Positions 15,806-24,604 of a stretch of 35,032 bases of DNA are shown here, one piece after another (positions within the stretch are counted from its first letter, which is position 1; every line of letters begins with the position of its first letter). Source of the stretch: JBMFVE01 sp049966155 (GTDB lineage Bacteria; Bacteroidota; Ignavibacteria; Kryptoniales; JAKASW01); NCBI GenBank assembly GCA_049966155.1, contig JBMFVE010000017.1:1-35032 (forward strand), in the 5' to 3' direction. A program made the position numbers and the translations under genes. Below the pieces are notes generated by a model. That model saw nothing but the letters and a program-made list of their open reading frames with translations, was not told the DNA's origin and searched no databases.

Positions 15806-17907
15806 ACACAGTGGAATTTTAATACGCCATCCCTGGGGAGAGAGTCAATTAAGCTGTTCCCCCGCCAGACTGAAATCGAAGCAGTAATTTCAACATCCAG
15901 GCAAGTCTCCATTTGCAGGCCGATTATGGTAATCTTTCCAATTGAGTAAATAACGCCGTAGTGTCCTTTATCTGTTGATGTGTTTACTGAGAGTGTAAAA
16001 TCCTTCCCAATCTCGCATTCCACCGGTATTGGAGAAAAGATTTGAATTTTAATTGTTGAGTCGACAGGTTCTTCATTAAAATCTATTCTGAAGTATAATG
16101 TATTACTGTCGTTTCCAAACCAGAGTTTTTGAATCGTAAGGCCACTTTTGTGCATTGACCCTTCAGGCTGCTGGAGGGCAAATCCTGCTTCAAACCACTG
16201 GCGCTCATCTATTCTAAGGACATCTGGCTCTATGCGTGAGGATGGATTTTTGAATCTCAATTCCTCCCTTTTTCTCTTTATTGGTACTTCAATTTCATCC
16301 GGTGGAGTCAGGCCACAAAGTAAGTAAACTTCCTTAATGTGTGAGCGGAACAATTTGTCAAATTCAGCTGCTTCGTGAGAACTGTGTTCATCACCATACC
16401 ACCAGCACCAGTCAGAACCTTCAGCTATGAGGAGATGATTATAAATTTCTTCGCGCCTTTTTGTTCCTGTCACCTTGTTGGCTTTCTCTAAAAGTGCGCG
16501 GGCATCCGTCAACATTTCCCATGCCTTATTATCTTCCGGGTGTCCAATCCATATATCGAAGTTCGCATTTATCCATGAACCTGGTTGGAGTGTGCCGAGT
16601 ACTCTTTCCCTCTGGGGGGCTAACTGTGAAGGGAGAATGGTCTTAAATCTTCCGTCATTACTAAGTCTGTAATACAGAGTACGTAAGAAGTCTTTTCCGT
16701 CACTTTGATAATATTCCCATGCATTTTCTCCATCGAGAATTATTGTCACTGCAGCATAGCGAAACACCTTCTCTCCGTAATTTAAAAGTAATTTATTTCT
16801 GATTTCGTCGAGTCGCCCTATAAAGTCTGCAGCAGCGTCGTCAGGTGACCAATGTGAGTATACAAATCCAATGAGATCTGAAAGCAAATGATCTCTGAAG
16901 AAAATATTGACATATTTTTCTCCAGCTTTAATCCTGTATGGGAAATACTTTTCCAAAAATGAATTTGTAAGGGGGGCCATATCTTTCTTGAGAGTTTTCA
17001 GTAAAATAGATTCATCGGTAGCAGTCCAGTCAATACCGTTTTCTGCTATTATCTTGAGTGCATCCATACTCAGTGCACCCTCAGCTGGCCACATTCCCCG
17101 AGGCTTGAACCCGAAAGCTTTTAAGGCAAGTTTTAATGCTCTTTTAACCTGTTCGTTTGCATCCACAGGATAAGAAAATCTCTTCTGTGGAAGCCTTGTT
17201 CCTGGATTTGCTTCGGCTGCAATGTTTGTGTCGCACAGTAAAGGGAGTATCGGATGATAAAAAGGTGATACAGAGATTTCAATTTGGCCCTGTCGTGCTG
17301 CATTGATGTGATGAGGAATTATCTTTTTTAAAATTTCTACTTGAGCAGACAACAAAATTTCTTTGTCTTCTTCTGAAAAATTTTTGCTCTTATCGAGCAG
17401 CATTTTAAAAGGTGGATCAAATCTGGAATATTCGCCGACCCAGGCAAGGTTCCACCAAACCTGAAGATCAAGAAAATCCTGATTGCTAAATTTATTTACA
17501 ACTTCGTAAAGTTCAGCTTCCTTACTTATTTTCCCTCTTTTTTCGAAAAGTTCCCTATATCGGGGGTACCTGAAGATCATTCTTTCCGCATTTGCTGAAA
17601 AAAAAGTTTTCAGTGCTTCAATCCGATCCTCAAGTGTCAGGCTAACCGCAGGTTTCTCTGACAGGACCTGAGCTCTGTCCTTCGTTCCATTTATCAGGTA
17701 ATCATTTATCTGCAGGATTAGGGAAGGAGTAAAATTGAACGTTTGTTTTATTGCAGGGAAGTCATCCAGGATTCTGACCATATCCCAGTAATCTTTAATC
17801 CCATGCATTCTAACCCACGGCAGAACGAATGTTCCGTCATTCTTATAGTAAGGCTGGTGCTGGTGCCAGATGAATATTAAGTTCAGTTTGTTTTCTAGCG
17901 TGGCCAA
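15799..17907 (-). CDS. Glycoside hydrolase family 57 (alpha-amylase-like) with C-terminal beta domain
   Basis: This 702-residue enzyme acts on alpha-glucans such as glycogen or starch. GH57 landmarks are HQHQPYY (15-21), MHGIKDYWD (~34-42), QIEISVSPFYHPILPL (~208-223), WPAEGALS with the presumed nucleophile Glu276, and TATDES with the presumed acid Asp298. After a helical region, residues ~570-702 form a beta-rich domain (LYFRIDFNEE) like those in amylopullulanase-type GH57 proteins. No signal peptide is present, so it should be cytoplasmic and involved in glycogen turnover. Exact activity (amylase, glucanotransferase, pullulanase) cannot be fixed. Its start overlaps the end of the upstream GWxTD gene by 13 bases, and its stop overlaps the convergent toast_rack gene. 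Confidence 0.92.
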   Translation of the reverse strand: MATLENKLNLIFIWHQHQPYYKNDGTFVLPWVRMHGIKDYWDMVRILDDFPAIKQTFNFTPSLILQINDYLINGTKDRAQVLSEKPAVSLTLEDRIEALKTFFSANAERMIFRYPRYRELFEKRGKISKEAELYEVVNKFSNQDFLDLQVWWNLAWVGEYSRFDPPFKMLLDKSKNFSEEDKEILLSAQVEILKKIIPHHINAARQGQIEISVSPFYHPILPLLCDTNIAAEANPGTRLPQKRFSYPVDANEQVKRALKLALKAFGFKPRGMWPAEGALSMDALKIIAENGIDWTATDESILLKTLKKDMAPLTNSFLEKYFPYRIKAGEKYVNIFFRDHLLSDLIGFVYSHWSPDDAAADFIGRLDEIRNKLLLNYGEKVFRYAAVTIILDGENAWEYYQSDGKDFLRTLYYRLSNDGRFKTILPSQLAPQRERVLGTLQPGSWINANFDIWIGHPEDNKAWEMLTDARALLEKANKVTGTKRREEIYNHLLIAEGSDWCWWYGDEHSSHEAAEFDKLFRSHIKEVYLLCGLTPPDEIEVPIKRKREELRFKNPSSRIEPDVLRIDERQWFEAGFALQQPEGSMHKSGLTIQKLWFGNDSNTLYFRIDFNEEPVDSTIKIQIFSPIPVECEIGKDFTLSVNTSTDKGHYGVIYSIGKITIIGLQMETCLDVEITASISVWRGNSLIDSLPRDGVLKFHCVQ

Positions 17908-19202
17908 AGTTGAGAACCGTAAGGAGTTTCTTGATCCCAGATAGGAGTTATGAGTCTGTAATCACCGAATCCAGTTTCATCAAGAAATACAAATCGCCTG
18001 TTTCGTTCGTAATAGTACCAGATTTCATACGGTTTACTGTCTATATCGAACGGGTGTCTGTCTACACTATTAGGGGGGCCAAAGAGAATGTATACCATTC
18101 CCATGTCAGTTTTCCATCCCTCGAAGTAATGTGTAAAATGTTCATTTGCGTACGCTACCCTGTTGTAATATTCCTCCATCAGTCTGTTTCGCTTTGAGGA
18201 CGGATTTGTATTGTAACGGTTCCAGAATGCAATAAATCTTTTCTCTTTTGTAAAGAGGTCTGGTGCTGACTTAATGCTGTCAATTGTTGCTCTCCTTGCT
18301 ATGTAAACAAGCTCGTCAGCTGCTTTGTCGAGGTCTGTTATGGTCAGGGGAAGCTCAGGGAAATGAATTGAGAAAAACCTTGTGGCATTTGCCAATATTG
18401 GCTCATTTTGCCCAGGGGAGCTCTTCATAGTTATGCTGAGCCTGTAAAAGCCCATTGGCAGGTTCCCCTTTGGGATTTCCGTTATCATTTTAACTGTGCC
18501 TGATGCTCCGTGTACCCACTGGGAATGAGAATACACAATTTTGTTTTTTGTGCCAAAGATTTCAGTGAGAACAAATACAGAATCAACATTCTCCGGAACG
18601 TACATTTCGTAAAAAACAGGGAATGAGTCCCTTGCAGAGATCACATTTCCTTCAATGTTGGGCACTATGGTCATTTTGCCATCAGTATGAGATGAGGCTT
18701 TTAAGAGCATGACATCGCTTAATGAAGGAGATGATGCGGAATAGTCTCGAGCTGTGAAACTCCTCCTTCCCACGTAAGATTTTTGAGTCTCGTCGTCCGT
18801 AATAACAATCTGGAGCGTATATGTACCAGGTGGTACAATGAAGTGTCTCTGAGTAACAGACGCTATATTTGAGCTTACCGTCTCATTGAAGTCGTTTGAC
18901 GTTGCGTGTTCATTCCACGACCTGTCAAGTGCAACCGTTCCAGATTCATCAGTTAGTTGAAGGTTTACTTCATACGAGGCAGCGAAAGTATTCCCCTGCT
19001 TTACAAATTGTAGTTCGTTATATGGTATCTGAAGGTAGAAATCTATTCTGCTTCCCCCCGAGTCGGATTTGAAATTAAGTGCATCAAAATAAAAATGTGG
19101 CGGAGAATATGAAAAAGATTGTTGAAGTTCCACCTGAGCGTTTGCAGTGACAACTGCAACAATTGTGATGATTAAGAAAATTTTCATGGCATACCTCATC
19201 AT
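17895..19202 (-). CDS. GWxTD domain-containing exported protein
   Basis: This 435-residue protein has a signal peptide (hydrophobic run FLIITIVAVVTA, cleavage near ANA). The N-terminal half is beta-sandwich-like. The C-terminal GWxTD domain (~300-430) carries the namesake EGWKTDMGMVYILFGPP and the final PYEIWYYYERNRRFVFLDETGFGDY. The domain occurs mainly in Ignavibacteria, Chlorobi, Acidobacteria and Gemmatimonadetes, and its function is not known. The first ATG overlaps the rimO stop (ATGA). An alternative start five codons in (19187), giving MKIFLIITIV, has GATGAGG six bases before it and makes a more typical signal peptide. It sits in the ybbR-hisG-dusB-rimO-GWxTD-GH57 run. Confidence 0.92.
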   Translation of the reverse strand: MMRYAMKIFLIITIVAVVTANAQVELQQSFSYSPPHFYFDALNFKSDSGGSRIDFYLQIPYNELQFVKQGNTFAASYEVNLQLTDESGTVALDRSWNEHATSNDFNETVSSNIASVTQRHFIVPPGTYTLQIVITDDETQKSYVGRRSFTARDYSASSPSLSDVMLLKASSHTDGKMTIVPNIEGNVISARDSFPVFYEMYVPENVDSVFVLTEIFGTKNKIVYSHSQWVHGASGTVKMITEIPKGNLPMGFYRLSITMKSSPGQNEPILANATRFFSIHFPELPLTITDLDKAADELVYIARRATIDSIKSAPDLFTKEKRFIAFWNRYNTNPSSKRNRLMEEYYNRVAYANEHFTHYFEGWKTDMGMVYILFGPPNSVDRHPFDIDSKPYEIWYYYERNRRFVFLDETGFGDYRLITPIWDQETPYGSQLWPR

Positions 19203-20482
19203 TTAACTTCACCATACAGATCGTGTTCAAAAGCGTCCTCAATCTTTACATTGACAAATTCCCCTGGTTTTACATCTGTATTTGACCTTATAAAAACCTC
19301 TGTATCAATTTCCGGAGCATCGTGCTCTGTTCGGCCGACAAAGTTATTCTCATCTCTTTTGTCAACAATGACTTTAATTTCTTTCCCCACCAAATTTGCG
19401 TTTTTCTCTGAAATTATCTTACGCTCAAGTTCCATTATTGCTGCCTGCCGACTCTCTTTTTCGTCGGCTGGAACGGGATCTCCAAGCACTGCTGCGGGGG
19501 TTCCCTCTTCCATTGAATAGGTAAAAACGCCCAATCTGTCGAACTTGAATTCACTTACAAACTCATATAGTTCACGAAACTCCTTTTCTGTCTCTTCAGG
19601 ATAACCAACAATAAGAGTTGTCCTTAAGGAAATACCAGGCACTTTTTCACGGATTTTAATCAGTAAATTGCGTAGTTTCCGCCCAGATATTCCACGGCGC
19701 ATCGATTTCAAGACCCTGTCTGAAATGTGCTGTATGGGGATATCAATGTACTTGCAAATTTTTTCATTGTCTTTAATTACATCAAGGAGTTCTTCAGGGA
19801 ACCTGGAAGGATAAGTATACATCAGGCGTATCCATTCTATGCCATCAATTAGGCTTAGCTTTTCAAGGAGTGCCGGCAGTTCTCTTTTCCCGGTAGTATC
19901 CATTCCGTAATAGGTGGTGTCCTGTCCAACCAAGATAAGTTCCTTTACTCCTTTACTTGCAAGGCGACTTGCCTCATTTATTATAATGTCACTGTCCTTT
20001 GAAATATGTCTGCCCCGCATCAAAGGAATGGCGCAAAAAGAGCAGGGGTTATCGCAGCCTTCTGATATTTTCAAATAAGCATAGTGAGAGGGGGTTGATA
20101 AAATCCGGTCACCAGGGATGTCGTATCTGTATTCAGCACCAAGGTCGGAAAGAATTTTCCCAATATCTCTCGTTCCGTAAAATGCGTCGACTTCCGGGAT
20201 GCCGTCCCTGAGCTCCTTTTTATATCTTTCAACCATGCATCCGGCAACAATAACCTTCTTTGTCTCACCGGACTTCTTATTTTGTGTTAAACTGAGAATT
20301 GCATCTATTGACTCTTGTTTTGCTGCGTCGATAAAGCCGCACGTATTAATTATGGCTACGTCAGCATCGTCACCGGAATTGACCAGCTCATATCCGTTAG
20401 CAGCCAGCTGGGCGGCCAGAAATTCGCTGTCTACTTGATTTTTTGGGCAGCCGAGAGTCAGAATATGAACTTTCCTTTTCAT
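19199..20482 (-). CDS. rimO: Ribosomal protein S12 methylthiotransferase
   Basis: This 427-residue radical-SAM enzyme adds a methylthio group to the conserved Asp of ribosomal protein S12. The N-terminal UPF0004 domain holds the auxiliary cluster ligands Cys12 (LGCPKNQVDSE, diagnostic of RimO over MiaB), Cys48 and Cys82. The radical-SAM cluster is Cys143-x3-Cys147-x2-Cys150 (EGCDNPCSFCAIPLMRGRH). The C-terminus has a TRAM domain (~360-425). The length is normal. The start is clear, and its stop overlaps the next gene by four bases. Confidence 0.97.
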   Translation of the reverse strand: MKRKVHILTLGCPKNQVDSEFLAAQLAANGYELVNSGDDADVAIINTCGFIDAAKQESIDAILSLTQNKKSGETKKVIVAGCMVERYKKELRDGIPEVDAFYGTRDIGKILSDLGAEYRYDIPGDRILSTPSHYAYLKISEGCDNPCSFCAIPLMRGRHISKDSDIIINEASRLASKGVKELILVGQDTTYYGMDTTGKRELPALLEKLSLIDGIEWIRLMYTYPSRFPEELLDVIKDNEKICKYIDIPIQHISDRVLKSMRRGISGRKLRNLLIKIREKVPGISLRTTLIVGYPEETEKEFRELYEFVSEFKFDRLGVFTYSMEEGTPAAVLGDPVPADEKESRQAAIMELERKIISEKNANLVGKEIKVIVDKRDENNFVGRTEHDAPEIDTEVFIRSNTDVKPGEFVNVKIEDAFEHDLYGEVK

Positions 20483-20570
20483 TAAACTTTCATCGTTTAA
20501 AATAATTTAAGATGCCACATGACCGCATTCAATTCAAAGCGCTGGAGGCCGCAGGTTTCTGGAGTACTAT

Positions 20571-21572
20571 TTATCTCGTTTTGCTCAATGTCACATCATA
20601 ATCGTCAGGTATAATCGAAGCAGCTGAATGCAGTGTTTCCCGGATTTCAGCCAATGAATTCAGCCTTACAAGTTTTGATCTCAGGATTGAAGCATTTGGA
20701 AGGCCGTGGAAATATCCGTGGTAATACTTTCTGAACTCAAGTATTCCCCTCTTTTCGCCCTTCAGTTCAATCTCCATCTCAATATGCCGCAAGCAAATGT
20801 TAATTCTCTCTTCCAGTGAAGGCTTTACCGGCAGTTTCCCGTTCATCAACGATTTTATCTGGCGAAATATCCATGGGTTGTTTATTGCACCCCTGGCTAT
20901 CATGACACCGTCACATTTTGTGAACTCAAACATTTCTATTGCGTCCGCGGGCTCTCTTATATCGCCATTTCCAATTATGGGGAGTTTTGCAACCTCTTTG
21001 ACCTTTCTAATCCAATCCCAGTTGGCTTCACCATCATGGCGCTGGTCTCTTGTTCGCGCATGTATGGCCAGTGCTGATAAGCCTGCCTCTGCACAAATGT
21101 CGGCAACATCGAAAATTGTTATGCTATTAGAATCCCATCCAAGACGCGTTTTTAAAGTGACCGGAATCTTTACAGCTTTTCTAACCTGTTGGATAATTGC
21201 TTCCAGGGTTTTTAAATCCCTCATCAAACCGGCGCCTGCTCCTCTCGATGCAACCTTCGGGACCCAGCATCCGGCATTGATATCAATGAAGTCGGCCCCT
21301 GCATCTTCAGCAATTCTGGCAGCGTCGGCCATTACATCTGAATCACTTCCGAATATCTGTATTCCCACAGGTCTTTCGAGATCGCTTATCAACAATTTGT
21401 CAATAGACTTTCTGGCAGCCCTGGTCAGTCCTTCTGAACTTATAAATTCAGTATACACTATGTCTGCGCCAAATTCCTTGCAGAGGAGTCTAAAGGGGAG
21501 ATCGGTAACATCCTCCATTGGTGCCAATGCAATGGGTTTGTTAAGAAGATATTTTCCCAGTGATATTTCCAT
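20571..21572 (-). CDS. dusB: tRNA-dihydrouridine synthase
   Basis: This 333-residue FMN enzyme reduces uridine to dihydrouridine in tRNA. It has the TIM-barrel opening IALAPMEDVTDLPFRLL, the DINAGCWVPKVASRGAGAGLM block with catalytic Cys102, LKTRLGWD, AIHARTRDQ, PIIGNGDI and VMIARGAINNPW. The catalytic block usually reads NxGCPxxKV; here Trp and an extra shift appear after the Cys, while the Cys and the RGAGAGLM segment remain intact. It belongs to the DusB/bacterial Dus type by overall pattern. It lies 11 bases after the hisG stop, so the two are probably co-transcribed. Confidence 0.94.
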   Translation of the reverse strand: MEISLGKYLLNKPIALAPMEDVTDLPFRLLCKEFGADIVYTEFISSEGLTRAARKSIDKLLISDLERPVGIQIFGSDSDVMADAARIAEDAGADFIDINAGCWVPKVASRGAGAGLMRDLKTLEAIIQQVRKAVKIPVTLKTRLGWDSNSITIFDVADICAEAGLSALAIHARTRDQRHDGEANWDWIRKVKEVAKLPIIGNGDIREPADAIEMFEFTKCDGVMIARGAINNPWIFRQIKSLMNGKLPVKPSLEERINICLRHIEMEIELKGEKRGILEFRKYYHGYFHGLPNASILRSKLVRLNSLAEIRETLHSAASIIPDDYDVTLSKTR

Positions 21573-21583
21573 CGTCTTAAAGG

Positions 21584-22462
21584 TTATGGGACAATTTTAT
21601 TAAGCGGATATTCAATTATACCTTCAGCTCCATTGCGCTTTAATTCAGGTACCAGTACCCTAACAACCTTTTCGTCTATAATGGTTTCAATTGCCACCCA
21701 TTCCTCATCTGCCAGCGGCGATATTGTCGGTTTTCTCAGCGCAGGGATCATGCCTACTATTTTAGGAAGGTCAGCGCGTCGAAGGTTCATCTTTAATCCG
21801 ACTTTTCCCTCTGCCTGAATTGCCGCCTTAAGTAAAAGTGAAAGTGTTTCAATTTTCTCCCTCTTCCAGGGATCAGCAAAGGAGTTTCTATTTGCAATCA
21901 GACGTGTTGTAGATTCCATGACCACATCTATTATTTTGAGATGATTTGCTCGAAGAGAGGTTCCTGTTTCGGTTACTTCGACAATTGCATCAGCAAGTTC
22001 AGGAACTTTTACCTCTGTCGCACCCCATGAAAATTCTACAGATGCCTTTACGCCTTTTCGAGAAAGGTAGTTTTTTGTAATATTAACGACCTCTGTTGAA
22101 ATTCTTTTTCCCTCGAGATCCATTACGCTGTTAAAATTAGAATCCTCCTGAACTGCCAGGACCCATTTAACAGGTCGCATGCTCTGTTTGGCATATATCA
22201 ACTCAGAGACCTCATATACGTCACTCTGGGTCTCCACAATCCAGTCTTTTCCTGTAAGTCCTGCGTCAAATGTCCCTATCTCAACGTAGCGTGCCATCTC
22301 CTGTGCACGTACCAGCATAATTTTAATTTCTTCGTCATCAATGGTGGGGAAGTAACTTCTTGAGGAGACAGAAATATTGAAACCAGCCTTCTGGAAGAGG
22401 CTGAATGTCGATTCCTGCAAACTTCCTTTAGGCAGCCCAAGCTTTAAAATTTTATCTGGCAT
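21584..22462 (-). CDS. hisG: ATP phosphoribosyltransferase, long form
   Basis: This 292-residue enzyme catalyses the first, feedback-controlled step of histidine synthesis. Signatures are LKLGLPKGSLQESTF at the N-terminus, YVEIGTFDAGLTGKDW, and DAIVEVTETGTSLRANHLK, which contains the phosphoribosyl-pyrophosphate loop. Residues ~215-290 form the HisG_C regulatory domain, so it is the self-contained homohexameric long form that needs no HisZ. The ATG at 22462 is chosen over the GTG 16 codons earlier because GGAGG lies just before it and because it avoids overlap with ybbR. No other his gene is in the window, which is unusual since hisG often leads a his operon. Confidence 0.95.
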   Translation of the reverse strand: MPDKILKLGLPKGSLQESTFSLFQKAGFNISVSSRSYFPTIDDEEIKIMLVRAQEMARYVEIGTFDAGLTGKDWIVETQSDVYEVSELIYAKQSMRPVKWVLAVQEDSNFNSVMDLEGKRISTEVVNITKNYLSRKGVKASVEFSWGATEVKVPELADAIVEVTETGTSLRANHLKIIDVVMESTTRLIANRNSFADPWKREKIETLSLLLKAAIQAEGKVGLKMNLRRADLPKIVGMIPALRKPTISPLADEEWVAIETIIDEKVVRVLVPELKRNGAEGIIEYPLNKIVP

Positions 22463-22470
22463 TAATTTCG

Positions 22471-22478
22471 TTTCCTCC
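22471..22478 (-). promoter_or_regulatory. Ribosome binding site that fixes the hisG start
   Basis: Read on the minus strand, GGAGGAAA lies eight bases before the ATG at 22462, in the short space between ybbR and hisG. It decides for that ATG against the upstream in-frame GTG. Confidence 0.75.
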
Positions 22479-22484
22479 AGTTTT

Positions 22485-23399
22485 TTACTTTCTAAAAATA
22501 AATTCAACACTGTCCGGTTGAATTTTAATTATCTGTGTATTTTGCGGTACTATTATGTCTGGAACAAATTTGTTGGTCCCGAGGTTTTTCAAGACTGAGT
22601 AATCAACAAAAGCATGAATTGAATCGTTTGTCAGGTCGGCAATAGTCTTTATTCCTCCTCGTAGGGTAACGTTTATTACCGGCGGCAAAAGCATTATTTG
22701 AGACGAATCTGTTAGTCCGCTGATTTTTACCGGTATTCCTGAGTACTGGTTCTCCACGATTTGTTGAACATCTGTAACCACTTTAACTTCATCCGTAGAA
22801 AAACTCACAATATTACTGAGTGAATCGAGCAGCGGCACTATTGTTTCCTTTGTGCGGTCAGCATTTTTTATTAAACGAAATGCTGTTGGCCATGCTCGGA
22901 TTGAGCTGATCAGTCGTCTTGCGCCCGAAATCGTTACAGAATCGGGTACAATTTGCTGTGGGCCGACGGTCATAAACCCCTGCCTTGGTTGGACAACGAC
23001 GCGGGAAACTATGGGAACCACCCTTTGGGAGATGGAGTCAATGGCCAGCACAACTGTATCTGGATTATAGCTCAATATTTGAACATTGCTTCCTATGTTT
23101 AATGAATAACCGAACTCCCTGCTTGTAAAGATAAGCTTCTGGCTTTCAACATTTGAGAGGTCTGCCTCAATTTGAGTGGAGGGGGAAAAATAAGCAGATG
23201 CGATTTGCCACCCCGTTCCTCTTAATCGTACAACTATTGTTTTAGGTACCTCTGAAGCAAGGGCCATCCCGTCGGGTAAATTCTTCACTACGAACGGAAC
23301 ACGAAGAACTATCGTATACTCCTCGTTCATTGATACCGAAAGCCACACAAAAAAAGAGAGAATAATTGATGCTATTATTACGTGCGTTTTCTTTTCCAT
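22485..23399 (-). CDS. YbbR-like domain protein
   Basis: This 304-residue protein has one N-terminal transmembrane helix (~5-22) and an exported part made of YbbR repeats: an opening VPFVVKNLPDGM, and strands such as TIVVRLRGTGWQIAS, DSVTISGARRLISSI and GIPVKISGLTDS. In Firmicutes the YbbR protein CdaR controls the diadenylate cyclase CdaA, but no cdaA gene lies beside it here, so a c-di-AMP role is only a possibility. The start ATG follows the basic MEKK. It heads the minus-strand run that continues into hisG 22 bases later. Confidence 0.9.
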   Translation of the reverse strand: MEKKTHVIIASIILSFFVWLSVSMNEEYTIVLRVPFVVKNLPDGMALASEVPKTIVVRLRGTGWQIASAYFSPSTQIEADLSNVESQKLIFTSREFGYSLNIGSNVQILSYNPDTVVLAIDSISQRVVPIVSRVVVQPRQGFMTVGPQQIVPDSVTISGARRLISSIRAWPTAFRLIKNADRTKETIVPLLDSLSNIVSFSTDEVKVVTDVQQIVENQYSGIPVKISGLTDSSQIMLLPPVINVTLRGGIKTIADLTNDSIHAFVDYSVLKNLGTNKFVPDIIVPQNTQIIKIQPDSVEFIFRK

Positions 23400-23530
23400 T
23401 CTATGAATTTATTGGTCAAAAGGTTACTACGCAGGTCTTTCAGTGAGAATGGCGTCTCTGTTCTCCATACACCATATAAAAATTTACTGCCCTGTTGGCG
23501 AAATTCCAATGAGATGACTAAATTAATTGG

Positions 23531-24559
23531 ATGGACATTGAGTCGCTGGCTCCGAGACTTAGGAGTTATCTTACGGATGTCGAAAACGGTGAAATTAAAC
23601 AGGCAGCACTTGCCGAATTAATTAACCTGACAAGGTCGGCTGCCTCCAGTTACATTAGAATCATGAGGAGAGATGCGGCTGGAATTTTGAAGGAGTCGGG
23701 CTTCACCATAGACGACCTCGCAATTGACAGCTGTGGGGAAATATTTGGTAGCAAGAATGGGGAAAATCTTTATCAAATTCGTAGGTTTATATCAAGCCTT
23801 TCTCAACCTCTTGACAAGATTAACACGTTATCTGTGTGGTCGGCCTTTTTTGCATTTGTCAGACGGGTTGTCGACGTAAATATATCAAGAATCTTCTCAC
23901 AAATCGACCCTGCAGGCTCAAAATTGGCTCGCAATCTTAAGGAAAATTTGAAAAGGAGTAAAGAACTTTATTTTTTGAAAACAGAAGCAAGCGGATACGT
24001 GTTCCCAAAGGGGCTTGATTCCCTTAATTCACTCCCTGAGTATCCTCTTGAAAAACTGCAGAAGGATATCTCAATGTACAAACCTGGAAATGCAAAAATA
24101 TCGGACTTTTTAAATGCAATTTATCAAATTTTAGCAGACCAGGAAGAGTATAGACGTGTAATCCCTTTCAACGTCCTTGTAAATCTTCTAAAAAAAATCA
24201 ATGTTCAGATAAATGCTGATTTGACGGAAGACCAATTTTCATTTGAGCATGAGCTGATATCCAATCTTGATCGTGAAATCATGTTAAGGCAGGTTGAGAA
24301 GGTCGTTTCAGAGAAGATACTTTCATCGTACTTGTTGAAGGGAAAGGTGAATGAATCAGAAGCCAAAACCTTGTACCTCGTAATCATTAAAGTTGTTGAA
24401 GACTGGCTTTCAGATGAGATCTCGGATCCCGGTCTTTATGGAGTTCTCAAAATGTTTGTTTCTGTGGATCAGATGGAGTATGAAAAGTTCTGGCGTGTAA
24501 AACTCGAATATCTTCTGCGGGTTGCCAGGGAAGTGCTTGTGAATCTGATTGACACATGA
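23531..24559 (+). CDS. Helical protein of unknown function, sigma-region-2-like N-terminus
   Basis: This 342-residue protein has no signal peptide or membrane helix, so it is cytoplasmic. Almost all of it looks alpha-helical. I do not recognise a named family. The first ~140 residues recall a divergent sigma-factor region 2: helices around RSAASSYIRIMRR, then GFTIDDLAIDSCGEIFG in place of the usual DLVQEVFL segment, then VWSAFFAFVRRVVDVNISRIF and KLARNLKENLKR. No clear region 4 helix-turn-helix is visible. The next gene, 45 bases on, encodes a membrane protein with an anti-sigma-type zinc finger, which strengthens the idea of a sigma/anti-sigma pair. It starts a plus-strand cluster, divergent from ybbR, and the 131-base gap should hold promoters both ways. 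Confidence 0.8.
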   Translation: MDIESLAPRLRSYLTDVENGEIKQAALAELINLTRSAASSYIRIMRRDAAGILKESGFTIDDLAIDSCGEIFGSKNGENLYQIRRFISSLSQPLDKINTLSVWSAFFAFVRRVVDVNISRIFSQIDPAGSKLARNLKENLKRSKELYFLKTEASGYVFPKGLDSLNSLPEYPLEKLQKDISMYKPGNAKISDFLNAIYQILADQEEYRRVIPFNVLVNLLKKINVQINADLTEDQFSFEHELISNLDREIMLRQVEKVVSEKILSSYLLKGKVNESEAKTLYLVIIKVVEDWLSDEISDPGLYGVLKMFVSVDQMEYEKFWRVKLEYLLRVAREVLVNLIDT

Positions 24560-24604
24560 CAGTTTTTCTGGATACACTGGTAAATGTAAGAATGTATTAT
24601 TGTG

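Noticed and set aside
20797..21603. 268-codon plus-strand open frame opposite dusB
   Set aside because: It is the antisense shadow of dusB, whose motifs are unmistakable; the translation is Ser/Ile-rich with no domain.
23382..23621. 79-codon plus-strand frame across the ybbR/sigma-like intergenic gap
   Set aside because: It overlaps both neighbours in other frames and has no ribosome site or recognisable features.
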